Assembly (NCBI GenBank): GCA_024235615.1
Contig: JACKMB010000002.1
Coordinates: forward strand, 596,321-660,320
Direction of reading: 5' to 3'
DNA: 64,000 nucleotides
Origin: Thauera sp.
GTDB lineage: Bacteria; Pseudomonadota; Gammaproteobacteria; Burkholderiales; Rhodocyclaceae
Positions 46,694 through 55,889 of this stretch are shown in pieces (position 1 is the first letter of the stretch; each line of letters starts with the position of its first letter). The position numbers were made by a program, and so were the translations under genes. The notes beneath the pieces are model-generated. The model had not been told where the DNA came from. It was given only the letters and a program-made list of their open reading frames with translations, and did not search any database.

Positions 46694-46835
46694 GAACAGG
46701 ATGACGCAGGAGAGCGCTCGCGGGGAGGCCGCGGGCGCGCGCGACAGCGCGGGCGTTTGCGCCTAGACTGAAGCACGTGCGGCGTGCACGCCGCGCGTGC
46801 CGCGATCCCGACCCTCGCCAGCAGGCAGTCTTCGC

Positions 46836-46982
46836 ATGGTCTTCAAGCTCATCGTCTTCGCCGCCATCCTGATCGCGATCGCCGTGCTCGGCGTCCGTGG
46901 CTACACGGCGGCCGTGCGCCGCTTCGAGGCTGCGAACAGGTTGCGCGGCGATGGCCCGCGCGCGGAACCGGGCGCAGACTGA
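46836..46982 (+). CDS. Small single-pass membrane protein
   Basis: A 48-residue peptide: one transmembrane helix (MVFKLIVFAAILIAIAVLGV), then a charged tail. No family recognised. It lies 41 bp upstream of the dodecin gene on the same strand. The composition is plausible for a real small protein, but a match in relatives would be needed to be sure. Confidence 0.45.
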   Translation: MVFKLIVFAAILIAIAVLGVRGYTAAVRRFEAANRLRGDGPRAEPGAD

Positions 46983-47023
46983 GCAGCCTGCCGGCGCCGG
47001 CCGGCACCACCAAGGAGAACAAG

Positions 47024-47236
47024 ATGTCCGATCGCGTCTACAAGCTCGTCGAAGTCGTCGGCACCTCGCACGAGGGCACCGACGCCGCCATCCGCAATGC
47101 GATCGAGACCGCGTCCCGCACGATCCGCCATATCGACTGGTTCGAGGTGGTGGAGACGCGTGGCCATGTGGTCGACGGCAAGGTGGCGCACTTCCAGGTC
47201 ACCCTGAAGATCGGCTTCCGCCTCGAGAGCGAGTAG
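47024..47236 (+). CDS. Dodecin flavin-binding protein
   Basis: A 70-residue protein that forms a hollow dodecamer storing and protecting flavins. The conserved YKLVEVVGTSHEGTDAAIRNA start and DWFEVVETRGHV (Trp for stacking on the isoalloxazine ring) are present. AAGGAG precedes the start by seven bases. It is followed by a strong hairpin and a convergent gene. Confidence 0.94.
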   Translation: MSDRVYKLVEVVGTSHEGTDAAIRNAIETASRTIRHIDWFEVVETRGHVVDGKVAHFQVTLKIGFRLESE

Positions 47237-47242
47237 CGGGGG

Positions 47243-47275
47243 GCGCCGCCGCGCCGCCTTGCCCTGCGGCGGCGC
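47243..47275. terminator. GC-rich hairpin between dodecin and the DUF533 gene
   Basis: A ten-bp stem GCGCCGCCGC/GCGGCGGCGC with a 13-base loop in the 55-bp convergent gap. There is no T run. It probably defines both transcript ends. Confidence 0.5.
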
Positions 47276-47291
47276 GGTTCGTTCGAGTTGC

Positions 47292-48158
47292 TCAGACCGC
47301 GCTTGCCCCGGTGATCTCGTGCAGGCGGGACAGCGTCGCACCATCCAGCCGCAGCGCCTGGGCGAGCTGGCGCAGGTAGGCGGCCTCGGCCGGGGTGTCG
47401 AGCTGGATCGCGAGTAGCGAGGCGGCATAGACCTCGGCCGCCACCATCTCGTTGGGCACCTCGGCGACGAGCGCGGCGAGGTCGAGCGGGCGACGCAGCT
47501 CGGCGATCATGAACTGCTTCTCCTCCTCGCTCAGGCCGTCGGCGCCCACGCGGCCGACGATGCGCTGGATCTCGTCCTCGCCGACCTCGCCGTCGGCCTT
47601 GGCCGCCGAGATCATCGCGCGCACGACGAGCTCCTCGGTGGCGGGGGCGGTCATGGCTTCCAGCTCGGGTGTGGCGAAGCCCGCCGTGTCGGGCGCCATC
47701 GCGGCCTGCGCGCGGCGATTGTCGGTCCAGTTCTTCAGCGCCGCCATCGCGATCGTGGCGAGGATGGCCATGCCGGCATTGCCGCCGCTGCGTGCACCCG
47801 TGCTGCCCGCGGCGCCGCCGCCGAGCAGCCCCCCGAGCAGATCGCCCAGCCCGCCACCGCCGCTCGTGGCGCGGCCGCCACCGAGCGCGCCGCCGAGGAT
47901 CTCGCCCAGGTCTCCCATGCCGCCCGCTGTGGAACCGCCACGGCCGCCGCCGAGCACCCCGCCGAGCAGATCGCCGAGCAGATCGCCGAGCCCGCCTCCG
48001 AGGCCGCCACCCGCGCCACCCGCCGGACCGCTGCCGCCGAGGAGGCCGCCGAGCACGTCTGCCATGCCGCCCGGACCCATGGCGTGGTCGAGGCGGGAAC
48101 GGCCCTGCTGGCCCATGCCTTGCTGAAGGATCTGACCGAGGATGTTTCCGAGGTTCAT
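47292..48158 (-). CDS. TerB-like DUF533 protein with a glycine-rich N-terminal half
   Basis: A 288-residue protein. Residues 30-125 are very rich in Gly-Leu (LGGLLGG-type repeats) and probably disordered or membrane-interacting. A short hydrophobic segment (GMAILATIAMAAL) follows. The C-terminal half (about 165-288) is an alpha-helical TerB/YebE-like DUF533 domain with an acidic, metal-binding-like AKADGEVGEDEIQRI stretch. Function unknown; tellurite-resistance labels come only from distant homology. Confidence 0.88.
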   Translation of the reverse strand: MNLGNILGQILQQGMGQQGRSRLDHAMGPGGMADVLGGLLGGSGPAGGAGGGLGGGLGDLLGDLLGGVLGGGRGGSTAGGMGDLGEILGGALGGGRATSGGGGLGDLLGGLLGGGAAGSTGARSGGNAGMAILATIAMAALKNWTDNRRAQAAMAPDTAGFATPELEAMTAPATEELVVRAMISAAKADGEVGEDEIQRIVGRVGADGLSEEEKQFMIAELRRPLDLAALVAEVPNEMVAAEVYAASLLAIQLDTPAEAAYLRQLAQALRLDGATLSRLHEITGASAV

Positions 48159-48414
48159 GGCGGACTCCCGTTCGTTGTGGAAATTCCATTGTATCGGTGT
48201 GCGGCGCGTGGGCGTGCGGCATATTCAGCCGGCTTGCCCATCTCGGGTGCGCGCTTGCAGTCCGACTTGCACGGCCGCCGCGGCCGCCGCCATCGGGCTC
48301 TCCGGCCTTGTTCGGCGCACATGCGTCCGCCGAATTCGTCCGCCGAATTCGTTAGAATCCCGGCTTCGCGCCGGACGGCGCGCGCCGACCACGTCACCCT
48401 GAAGGACTGCCCAC

Positions 48415-49863
48415 GTGAAGTATCTCTCCACCCGCGGCCACGCCGGCCAGCCCGCCAACCCGGAGTTCTGCGACATCCTGCTCGGCGGCCTCGCCCCCGA
48501 CGGCGGCCTCTACCTGCCCGAGACCTACCCGCAGGTGACGCGCGCCGAGCTCGATGCCTGGCGGAGCCTGTCCTATGCCGAGCTGGCGTTCGCGATCCTG
48601 TCCAGGTTCATCACCGACATCCCCGCCGCCGACCTGAAGGCGATCTGCGACAAGACCTACACCGCCGAGGTCTATCGCCATGTGCGCAAAGGCGACCGGG
48701 CGAGCGACATCACCCCGGTGCACTGGCTCGAGGAAGGGCGGCTCGGCCTGCTCGAACTGTCCAACGGGCCCACGCTCGCCTTCAAGGACATGGCGATGCA
48801 GCTGCTCGGCAACCTGTTCGAGTACGTGCTCGCGAAGCGCGGCGAGACCATCAACATCCTCGGCGCCACCTCGGGCGACACCGGCTCCGCGGCCGAGTAC
48901 GCGATGCGCGGCAAGCACGGGGTGCGCGTGTTCATGCTGTCGCCGCACGGCAAGATGAGTGCCTTCCAGCGCGCGCAGATGTATTCGCTGCAGGACGACA
49001 ACATCTTCAACATCGCCGTCACCGGCATGTTCGACGACGCCCAGGACATCGTGAAGGCGGTCTCCAACGACCACGCCTTCAAGGCCGCGCACAAGATCGG
49101 CGCGGTCAATTCGATCAACTGGGCGCGGGTCGCGGCGCAGATCGTCTATTACTTCAAGGGCTACTTCGCGGCGACGAAGAGCAACGACGAGCAGGTCGCC
49201 TTCTGCGTACCCTCGGGCAATTTCGGCAACATCTGCGCCGGCCACATCGCCCGCCAGATGGGCCTGCCGGTGGCGAAGCTGATCCTCGCCACCAACGAGA
49301 ACGACGTGCTCGACGAGTTCTTCCACAGCGGCGTGTATCGCCCGCGCAAGGCCGCCGAGACGCACGTGACGTCCAGCCCGTCGATGGACATCTCCAAGGC
49401 CTCGAACTTCGAGCGCTTCGTCTTCGACCTGGTTGGCCGCGACCCGAAAAAGGTGGCCGCGCTGTGGGCCGAGGTCGATGCCGGGCGCGCCTTCGACCTG
49501 TCGGGCACGGACGAATTCGCCCGCATCGGCGCGTTCGGCTTCGTGTCCGGCGCGAGCAGCCACGCCGACCGCCTGGCGACCATCCGCAGGGTGTACGAGC
49601 AGTACGGCGTGATCATCGACACCCACACCGCCGACGGCGTCAAGGTGGCCTGGGCGCACGCTGCCGCGGTACCCGCGGGCGTGCCGGTGCTGGTGCTGGA
49701 GACCGCGCTGCCGGTGAAGTTCGCCGAGACCATCGTCGAGGCGCTGGGCCGCGAGCCGGAGCGTCCCGCCGACCTCGAGGGCATCGAGAAGCTGCCGCAG
49801 CGCGTCGAGGTGATGGCGCCCGACACGGACGCGATCAAGCGCTTCATCGCGGCGCGCACCTGA
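48415..49863 (+). CDS. thrC: Threonine synthase
   Basis: A 482-residue PLP enzyme converting O-phosphohomoserine to threonine. The start is GTG at 48415 (KYLSTRGHAGQ is the conserved N terminus), with GAAGGA upstream. The PLP lysine is in NGPTLAFKDMAMQ and the phosphate loop in GATSGDTGSAAEYAM. The length matches the long, E. coli-unlike ThrC of Beta- and Gammaproteobacteria. It is followed by a strong bidirectional terminator. Confidence 0.97.
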   Translation: MKYLSTRGHAGQPANPEFCDILLGGLAPDGGLYLPETYPQVTRAELDAWRSLSYAELAFAILSRFITDIPAADLKAICDKTYTAEVYRHVRKGDRASDITPVHWLEEGRLGLLELSNGPTLAFKDMAMQLLGNLFEYVLAKRGETINILGATSGDTGSAAEYAMRGKHGVRVFMLSPHGKMSAFQRAQMYSLQDDNIFNIAVTGMFDDAQDIVKAVSNDHAFKAAHKIGAVNSINWARVAAQIVYYFKGYFAATKSNDEQVAFCVPSGNFGNICAGHIARQMGLPVAKLILATNENDVLDEFFHSGVYRPRKAAETHVTSSPSMDISKASNFERFVFDLVGRDPKKVAALWAEVDAGRAFDLSGTDEFARIGAFGFVSGASSHADRLATIRRVYEQYGVIIDTHTADGVKVAWAHAAAVPAGVPVLVLETALPVKFAETIVEALGREPERPADLEGIEKLPQRVEVMAPDTDAIKRFIAART

Positions 49864-49914
49864 TCGTCGCCTCCCCGTCGGCGAGCGGCCGGCGGGGAGG
49901 TCGGGACGTGAACG

Positions 49915-49947
49915 AAAAAAGCCCGCGAACGCATCGCGGGCTTTTTT
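49915..49947. terminator. Bidirectional rho-independent terminator between thrC and tRNA-Leu
   Basis: AAAAAAGCCCGCGA and TCGCGGGCTTTTTT flank a five-base loop, giving an A run on one side and a T run on the other. It can end the rightward thrC and the leftward tRNA transcripts. A second hairpin without T run (CTCCCCG.../...CGGGGAG) precedes it at about 49871-49899. Confidence 0.92.
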
Positions 49948-49981
49948 GTCGGGCGCCGTAGTCGTCGGCGGGGCCGGAATC

Positions 49982-50066
49982 TGGTGCCTTGGGCGAGACT
50001 CGAACTCGCACGGCTTTCGCCACTACCCCCTCAAGATAGCGTGTCTACCAATTTCACCACCAAGGC
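49982..50066 (-). tRNA. tRNA-Leu (anticodon GAG), CCA encoded
   Basis: An 85-nt type II tRNA. The seven-bp acceptor stem (GCCTTGG/CCAAGGC), discriminator A and encoded CCA are visible. The anticodon stem CTATC/GGTAG encloses the loop TTGAGGG, anticodon GAG, reading CUC/CUU codons. A long variable arm (TGGCGAAAGCCGT) and the T-arm GTTCGAGTC are normal. Nothing suggests integration at its 3' end, which faces a terminator. Confidence 0.96.
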
Positions 50067-50219
50067 TTCGCTGCTGCGGTTTGCGGTGCCTTGGCGCCGT
50101 CCGCATCGAGCAAGGGCGCGGATCATAGCCTTGAAGCGCGGCGCGGGTCAACAGCTGCTGCAGCCGATGCGAGCGCCAAGCGCGGGTGCTGATGCCATGG
50201 TGGACGCTGGCGTCGCCGT

Positions 50220-50798
50220 TCAGGGCTCGAGGGCTTGCGGGCGGGGCTGGAAGCCGAGGCGTTCGGGGATCTCCGCGCGCGCGCAGGAGACGACATCGAG
50301 ATCGCGCCAACGCAGTTCAGGATCGGGCTGTCCGTCGATCAGTGCGAGCAGGGCCTCGTCTCCGGCCGGCGCGCCATCGACATGCTGCAGTTCGGCGGCA
50401 AAGAGCGCGAGGTCGCGGTCGTCGATCATCCCGGGGCCCAGGTCGGTGGCGAGGAAGGCGCAGCCCTCCGCGTCGACCAGCACCGGGCCGGTCGCACGCG
50501 CCTCGCGTCCGCTGTGGGTCACGAGGCGGCCGCCGGGATGCAGGCGCAGGATCAGCGGCGCCGCGGCGAGCTCGACATAGACCCGCTGGGGGCCGTTATT
50601 CACCAGCCAGTTGCCGCGCGCGTCCGCGGTGTAATGGGCGGCGAGGAACGCGATCAGGCCGGGGTGGGTGATGGTCTCGCCGCGCAGCCGCCAGCAGCCG
50701 CGCGCGTCGAGCGCGAGCCAGCCGTGGCAGGCCGGCACCATGGGCCAGTCGGGCAGGGCTTGCGGCACGGCCGCAGGCCGGGAAGTGCTGGCAGCCAT
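50220..50798 (-). CDS. Uncharacterised protein downstream of nadC
   Basis: A 192-residue soluble protein with no recognised domain. It has regularly spaced aromatic and Gly/Asp positions (HGWLALDARGCWRLRGE, YTADARGNWLVNNGPQRVYVEL), suggesting a beta-rich fold. No signal peptide. It begins 14 bp after the nadC stop, so it is probably co-transcribed with nadC. I can assign no function. Confidence 0.75.
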   Translation of the reverse strand: MAASTSRPAAVPQALPDWPMVPACHGWLALDARGCWRLRGETITHPGLIAFLAAHYTADARGNWLVNNGPQRVYVELAAAPLILRLHPGGRLVTHSGREARATGPVLVDAEGCAFLATDLGPGMIDDRDLALFAAELQHVDGAPAGDEALLALIDGQPDPELRWRDLDVVSCARAEIPERLGFQPRPQALEP

Positions 50799-50812
50799 CC
50801 GGGACCGCGCGC

Positions 50813-51658
50813 TCAGCGCTCGACGTGGCGCAGCGACAGGTCCAGCGCGCGCACGTCCTTGGTGAGGGTGCCGATCGAGATGCGGTCGACGCCGGTCTCG
50901 GCGATCGCGCGCACGCGCTCGAGGTTGACGCCGCCGGAGGCCTCGAGTTCGGCGCGGCCGGCGTTGATGGCCACGGCCTCGCGCATCTGCTCGAGCGTCA
51001 TGTTGTCGAGCAGGATCATCTTCACGCCGGCCTCGAGCGCCTCGCGCATCTGCTCGAGCGTCTCCACCTCGACCTCGATGAACACGTTGGAGGGCGCGAT
51101 CGTGCGCGCCTGCTCCACGACCTCGCGGATGCCGCCGGCCGCGATGATGTGGTTCTCCTTGACCAGGATGCCGTCGTAGAGGCCGACGCGGTGGTTGGTG
51201 CCGCCGCCGATCGCGACCGCGTATTTCTGCGCCAGGCGCAGGCCGGGCAGGGTCTTGCGGGTGTCGACGATCCTGGCGCGGGTGCCGGCCACCGCATCGA
51301 CGAAGCGGCGGGTGACGGTGGCGGTGCCCGAGAGCAGTTGCAGGAAGTTGAGCGCGGTGCGTTCGGCGGTGAGCAGCACGCGCGCGCGCGCGGCGATCTC
51401 GCACAGGGTCTGGCCGGCCGTCACGCTGTCGCCGTCCTTGACGTGCCAGTGCACCACCGCCGCGGGGCTGAGCGCGGCGAAGGCGGCGTCGAACCAGGCG
51501 GTGCCGCAGACGACCGCGTCCTCGCGGGTGATGACCCGGCCGCGCGCTTCGGTGTCCGGGGCGATCAGGCGGGCGGTGAGATCGCCGGTGCCGATGTCCT
51601 CGGCGAGCGAGGCTGCGATGTTGCGCTGGATTTCGACGCGGAGCTGTTCGGAGAGCAT
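50813..51658 (-). CDS. nadC: Nicotinate-nucleotide pyrophosphorylase (carboxylating)
   Basis: A 281-residue enzyme that converts quinolinate and PRPP to nicotinate mononucleotide in de novo NAD synthesis. Family stretches ALNFLQLLSGTATVT, DTRKTLPGLRLAQKYAV, GGGTNHRVGLYDGILVKENH and the C-terminal EASGGVN...GVDRISIGTLTK are intact. Standard length. It is divergent from the CHAT operon across a 329-bp gap. Confidence 0.97.
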   Translation of the reverse strand: MLSEQLRVEIQRNIAASLAEDIGTGDLTARLIAPDTEARGRVITREDAVVCGTAWFDAAFAALSPAAVVHWHVKDGDSVTAGQTLCEIAARARVLLTAERTALNFLQLLSGTATVTRRFVDAVAGTRARIVDTRKTLPGLRLAQKYAVAIGGGTNHRVGLYDGILVKENHIIAAGGIREVVEQARTIAPSNVFIEVEVETLEQMREALEAGVKMILLDNMTLEQMREAVAINAGRAELEASGGVNLERVRAIAETGVDRISIGTLTKDVRALDLSLRHVER

Positions 51659-51765
51659 GACGTAGGCTGGCGAAGGAATGGAAAGTCCCAGTTTATCACC
51701 CGCATCCTCGGCGTCGGGCGCGACTCGACGCCGTGCCGCGGGCGCTGGCGCAGGGCATATTCGGC

Positions 51766-51987
51766 TTGCAAGCGCGGCACGTTTGGCTAGATTGAAATCA
51801 AGGGAGCGCGCCCGCTCGTGTGCGCGGACTCTTCGCTCGTCGGGCTCGAGGATGGAAGTTCTGTATCGAACCGTCCGCTTTCGGACGGTTACCGGCGGGG
51901 TGGTGTGCGAAGGCTTTCCTGCGGGCGCAGCACGCGTGCGCCCCTGTCCGTGAATGGTTTCCCAGCAGTGGCGAGAAGGGGGTAGTC
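51766..51987 (+). promoter_or_regulatory. Promoter and structured leader of the CHAT-TpsB-TpsA operon
   Basis: TTGCAA (51766-51771), 16 bp, TAGATT (51788-51793) form a good sigma-70 promoter with transcription near 51800. The leader of about 188 nt has a perfect nine-bp hairpin AACCGTCCG-CTTT-CGGACGGTT (51869-51890) and a second hairpin GGGCGCA/TGCGCCC (51923-51943). No T run follows either hairpin, and no known riboswitch signature was recognised. Confidence 0.5.
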
Positions 51988-54114
51988 ATGTCGACGATGC
52001 GGGCGAGAGTGCGGCATGCGGCAGCGGTCCTGGCCCTGTGCCTGGTGTGGGGAACGGGGCCTTCGGTGTTCGCTCAGGCCGTCGCGGGCGGCGGGGCGGT
52101 GGTGTTCGACAGTGCGCAGGCACGGCTGCGCGACGCAGAGACCTTGAAGGCGCTCACGGCGGAGGGGCAGTTGCTGTATCGCCGCGATCGTGTACGGCTC
52201 GACGGTTATCGTTACTGCAGCCAGGCCGTGAGCCAGGCCGAGCGTGGCGAACTGCGCGAAAGCATCCGCTCTGCGGCGCGTACCTTGCATGTGGGGCTGG
52301 CCGAGGGAAACGAGGATCTCGTTGCGCTCGCCAAACGCGATTTCGCGATCGCATACAGCTACGCGGGCGACCTGGACAGTGCCGAGCGGCACGCGCGTGA
52401 AGCGCTCCAGCATGTGGCGAAGAATCCTGCCATCGTCGCCGGGCCGGCATACAAGACGCTCGGCGATGTCGCGACGCGACGCGGGCGCCACGATGAGGCG
52501 ATCGGCTTGTACGGCAAGGCGGCCGAGGTGGCGAGCGAGCGCTTCCGCGCGCTGGTCGATCTGTCCCTGGTCAATGCGTACTTGAGCGCCGGTCGCAGCG
52601 GCGAGGCGCGTGCGGTGTTCGAGCGGCAGGCAGCTGCAGAGCCAGCGCTGGCCCCGCTGCGTGCGCGCATCGAAGGGCGCCTGCTGCTCGCAGAGGGGCG
52701 TGTCGACGAAGCCGCGGCCGCATTCGAGTCGGCCGCCCGTGGTGCCGCCGGTGCGGATGCGGACTACAACCGCCTGTGGGCGCTCGATGGCCTGGCGCGC
52801 ACCTGGCTCGCACGCGGCGACCGCCGCGAAGCACAGCGGCGTGCGCTGGAGGCCGCGACGCTCGCCGAAGGCGTACGTGCGCGTTTTCGCAGCGAGGAGT
52901 TCAAGACCGGCCTGTTCGGCGACATGCAGCAGGTGTTCGAGCTCGCGGTCGCGCTGTCGATGGAGCTCGGCGAGACCGAACGTGCCTGGGCGCTTTCCGA
53001 GCGCAGCCGGGGGCGCGCGCTGCTCGACACCCTGCGCGGCCGGGTCGACGGGGGAGGTCGTATCGATGCAGCGGTGGGCGCCGTGGGCTTGGCCGAGCTG
53101 CAAGCCGCGCTGCTGCCCGGCGAGTTGCTGGTGCAGTACCACGCGCTCGAAGACCGGCTCGTCGCCTGGGTGGTCGCGCCGGGCATGCTGCGGGGGGAGG
53201 CGCTGCCGATCGCCCGCCGCGATCTCGAGGCCATCGTGGACGAATTTCGCCGGTCGATCTTCAGGCGCGCAGGCGACACCCGGACGCTCGCGCGTGCCCT
53301 CCATGCCCGCATCGTCGAGCCGCTCGGCCTGCCGTCCGGATCCGAACGCCTGGTCGTGGTCCCGCATGGTGCGCTGCACTATCTGCCTTTCCAGGCGCTT
53401 GTGGGCACCGAGGGGCGCTACCTGATCGAGGAGCGCGGCATCGTGATCGCTCCGTCGGCGAGCGTGGCCCTGCAACTGGCACGCCGGGGTGCGGGCGCAG
53501 CCGGTGCGCTGGTGGCCTTCGGCAACCCCGCGAACCAGGCGCGCGAGGGACTTCCCGGCGCGGAGCGCGAGGTCGAGCGGATCAGCGACCTGTTTCCCGA
53601 GCGCAGGGTGTATTTCCGCGAGCAGGCGTCCAAGGAGCGCTTCCGCGAGAGCGCTGGTGCGGGACGCATCCTGCACGTGGCAGCGCATGCCGAGGTCGAT
53701 GCGGTCGATCCCCTGCACTCGCGCATCCTGCTCGCCGGCGCAGCCGACGATCCAGGCTTCCTCGAGGCACGTGAGGTCTACGAGGTCGACCTCGGCGGTG
53801 TGTCGCTGGTCACGCTCTCGGCCTGCGAGAGCGGGCTGGGCCGCATCGCCCGCGGCGACGAGATTCTCGGCTTCACGCGTGCCTTCCTGACCGCAGGGGC
53901 GGGAGGCCTGGTCGCCTCGCTGTGGCCGGTGGCCGACGATTCCACCGAGTTCCTGATGACGCGTTTCTATGCAGCCTTCGTGCGCGGGACCGCCGCCGTG
54001 GAGGCGATGCGCGAGGCACAGGTCGCCACCTTGCGGCAGGCCGGGTTTGCGCACCCGTTCTTCTGGGCGCCGTTCAACCTCATCGGTGACTGGCGTCTGC
54101 GTGGCGGCACCTGA
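51988..54114 (+). CDS. Secreted TPR-CHAT domain cysteine protease
   Basis: A 708-residue protein with a signal peptide (about 1-30, ...GTGPSVFAQA), a helical TPR region (about 60-400) and a C-terminal CHAT (caspase-HetF) domain. The catalytic dyad appears intact: His567 in HVAAHAEVD and Cys613 in LSACESGLG, followed by the typical GFTRAFLTAGAGGLVASLWPV. The signal peptide puts this caspase-like protease in the periplasm or outside. The start at 51988 follows an A/G-rich ribosome site and directly precedes the signal peptide. TpsB starts 43 bp downstream, so maturation or quality control of the TpsA substrate is the natural hypothesis. Confidence 0.88.
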   Translation: MSTMRARVRHAAAVLALCLVWGTGPSVFAQAVAGGGAVVFDSAQARLRDAETLKALTAEGQLLYRRDRVRLDGYRYCSQAVSQAERGELRESIRSAARTLHVGLAEGNEDLVALAKRDFAIAYSYAGDLDSAERHAREALQHVAKNPAIVAGPAYKTLGDVATRRGRHDEAIGLYGKAAEVASERFRALVDLSLVNAYLSAGRSGEARAVFERQAAAEPALAPLRARIEGRLLLAEGRVDEAAAAFESAARGAAGADADYNRLWALDGLARTWLARGDRREAQRRALEAATLAEGVRARFRSEEFKTGLFGDMQQVFELAVALSMELGETERAWALSERSRGRALLDTLRGRVDGGGRIDAAVGAVGLAELQAALLPGELLVQYHALEDRLVAWVVAPGMLRGEALPIARRDLEAIVDEFRRSIFRRAGDTRTLARALHARIVEPLGLPSGSERLVVVPHGALHYLPFQALVGTEGRYLIEERGIVIAPSASVALQLARRGAGAAGALVAFGNPANQAREGLPGAEREVERISDLFPERRVYFREQASKERFRESAGAGRILHVAAHAEVDAVDPLHSRILLAGAADDPGFLEAREVYEVDLGGVSLVTLSACESGLGRIARGDEILGFTRAFLTAGAGGLVASLWPVADDSTEFLMTRFYAAFVRGTAAVEAMREAQVATLRQAGFAHPFFWAPFNLIGDWRLRGGT

Positions 54115-54157
54115 GCCTGTCCCGCATCGCCGTCCACTCCATGGAGCGTTCCGGATC

Positions 54158-55852
54158 ATGAAAACAGCCCGATCGAGCGGTTCGAACGTGTACGGCCTGC
54201 GCGCCTGCCTGGTCGTGGGGGCCGTGCTGGCCGCGACTCCGCCCTCGGGGGCACAGATGCCGCCGGGGGCGGGGGATGTATTGCGCGAGGCCAGCCCCCC
54301 CGAGCGGGTCCTGCCGGGAACCGAACAGGCACCGCTGCTGCCCGAGCGTGCGGCGCCCGCGCCCGCCGCGGCGGGAGGCCCGTCCTTCGTGCTGCGCTCG
54401 GTGCGTTTCTCCGGCAACACCGCCTTCGCGGATGCGCAGCTGCAGGCCGAGGTGGCGCCGTGGCTGGGGAAGGAGGTGACTTTCGCCGACCTGCAGGCGA
54501 TCGCGGCGCAGGTGAGCGCGCGCTATCGCGACGCGGGATTCCTGCTGGCCGAGGCGATCGTCCCGGTGCAGGCGATCGACGATGGGCGGGTCGAGCTTTC
54601 GGTGATCGAAGGGCGGATGGGTGCGGTACGAGCCACGGTCGATCCGGTGGCGCCGGTTCGCGAGGCGGTGATCCGTGGCATCACGGCGGGCCTGCCGGGT
54701 GGGGAGCCGCTGCGCGGCGCCGACCTCGAGCGCACGATGTTGCTGCTGTCGGACCTGCCGGGCCTGCGGCCGGAGGCCGCGCTCGAGCCGGGCCTGGAAC
54801 CGGGTAGCGTGGATCTGGTGCTCGATGTCGCGCCACGCCGGCGCTGGGACCTGATGGTCGATGTCGATAACCATGGCTCGCGCAGCACTTCCGAGTACCG
54901 TGCCGGCTTGCTCGGACGCATCAACGGTCCGCTGCGTCTCGGCGACAACCTCGACGTGCGCCTGCAGTTCGGCACGGGTGGCCGCCTGGCGTATGGCCGT
55001 GTCGGCTACGAGCTGCCGGTGGGCGGGCAGGGGACGCGATTCGGCGTGTCGGTCGCGCGGGTGGAGTACGAACTCGGCCAGGACTTCGCCGCACTAGACG
55101 CCAGCGGTGAGGCCGATCTGGTCGAGGTCGGGCTCACCCACCCCTTCGTGCGCTCGCGCGCGCGCAACCTGTTCGGTCGGCTGGGCTGGCAGGAGAAGCG
55201 GCTAGACGATCGCCTGGATGCCGTCGGCTTCAGCGAGGACAAGAAGCTGCGCAGTTTCCATGCGGGCTTGAACTACGAGCAACGCGACGACTGGCTGGGT
55301 GGCGGTTACATGAGCGCCGAACTGACCCTTTACCGCGGTCGACTGCGGCTCGATCCCGATGCGCTTGCGCTCGATCAGGCGGGACGCCGCAGTGCCGGGA
55401 ACTTCACCCGCTGGACCTACGGGCTGTCGCGACTCAATGCGTTGATGGACAAGACCTCGCTCTATTTCGCCATCAGCGGGCAGTTCGCCAGCCGCAACCT
55501 CGACAGCGCGGAAAAGGTCGCGCTCGGCGGGCCGCGTGCGGTGCGTGCCTACGCGCCCTCCGAGGCGACGGTCGATGTGGGCCACGTCGCGACCCTCGAG
55601 CTTCGTCGCGCGCTCACGCCGGAGCTGTCCGTGCAGCTATTCCACGACTGGGGCTGGGGGCGCACCGATCGCCACGCCTCGGGCGGGACCGACAACAGCG
55701 TCTCGCTGCGGGGCGCGGGCATCGGCGCCTTCTGGAGCCTCGCAGGCGACACCGTGTTGCGCACCAGCCTGGCCTGGCGTACCAGCGCGCGTGGCGAGGT
55801 CGATCGAGACCGCGTGCCGCGTCTTTATGTGCAGCTGACGCACGCGTTCTGA
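54158..55852 (+). CDS. TpsB outer-membrane transporter (ShlB/FhaC/HecB family)
   Basis: A 564-residue Omp85-superfamily pore of two-partner secretion. A signal peptide (cleavage near residue 32) is followed by a Pro-rich stretch, a POTRA domain (FVLRSVRFSGNTAFADAQL), a second POTRA-like part and a 16-strand barrel region from about residue 215, ending in terminal Phe. It should export the TpsA protein encoded 37 bp downstream. Start ATG 54158 was chosen at the signal peptide. Confidence 0.94.
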   Translation: MKTARSSGSNVYGLRACLVVGAVLAATPPSGAQMPPGAGDVLREASPPERVLPGTEQAPLLPERAAPAPAAAGGPSFVLRSVRFSGNTAFADAQLQAEVAPWLGKEVTFADLQAIAAQVSARYRDAGFLLAEAIVPVQAIDDGRVELSVIEGRMGAVRATVDPVAPVREAVIRGITAGLPGGEPLRGADLERTMLLLSDLPGLRPEAALEPGLEPGSVDLVLDVAPRRRWDLMVDVDNHGSRSTSEYRAGLLGRINGPLRLGDNLDVRLQFGTGGRLAYGRVGYELPVGGQGTRFGVSVARVEYELGQDFAALDASGEADLVEVGLTHPFVRSRARNLFGRLGWQEKRLDDRLDAVGFSEDKKLRSFHAGLNYEQRDDWLGGGYMSAELTLYRGRLRLDPDALALDQAGRRSAGNFTRWTYGLSRLNALMDKTSLYFAISGQFASRNLDSAEKVALGGPRAVRAYAPSEATVDVGHVATLELRRALTPELSVQLFHDWGWGRTDRHASGGTDNSVSLRGAGIGAFWSLAGDTVLRTSLAWRTSARGEVDRDRVPRLYVQLTHAF

Positions 55853-55889
55853 GCCTCGCGACTGCCCGAACATGCTGCAGGAGGACACC

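Noticed and set aside
49982..50066. tRNA-Leu as an attachment site for an integrated element carrying the CHAT-TPS-T6SS genes
   Set aside because: No integrase, no partial tRNA duplicate was noticed downstream, and nadC lies between the tRNA and the secretion region.
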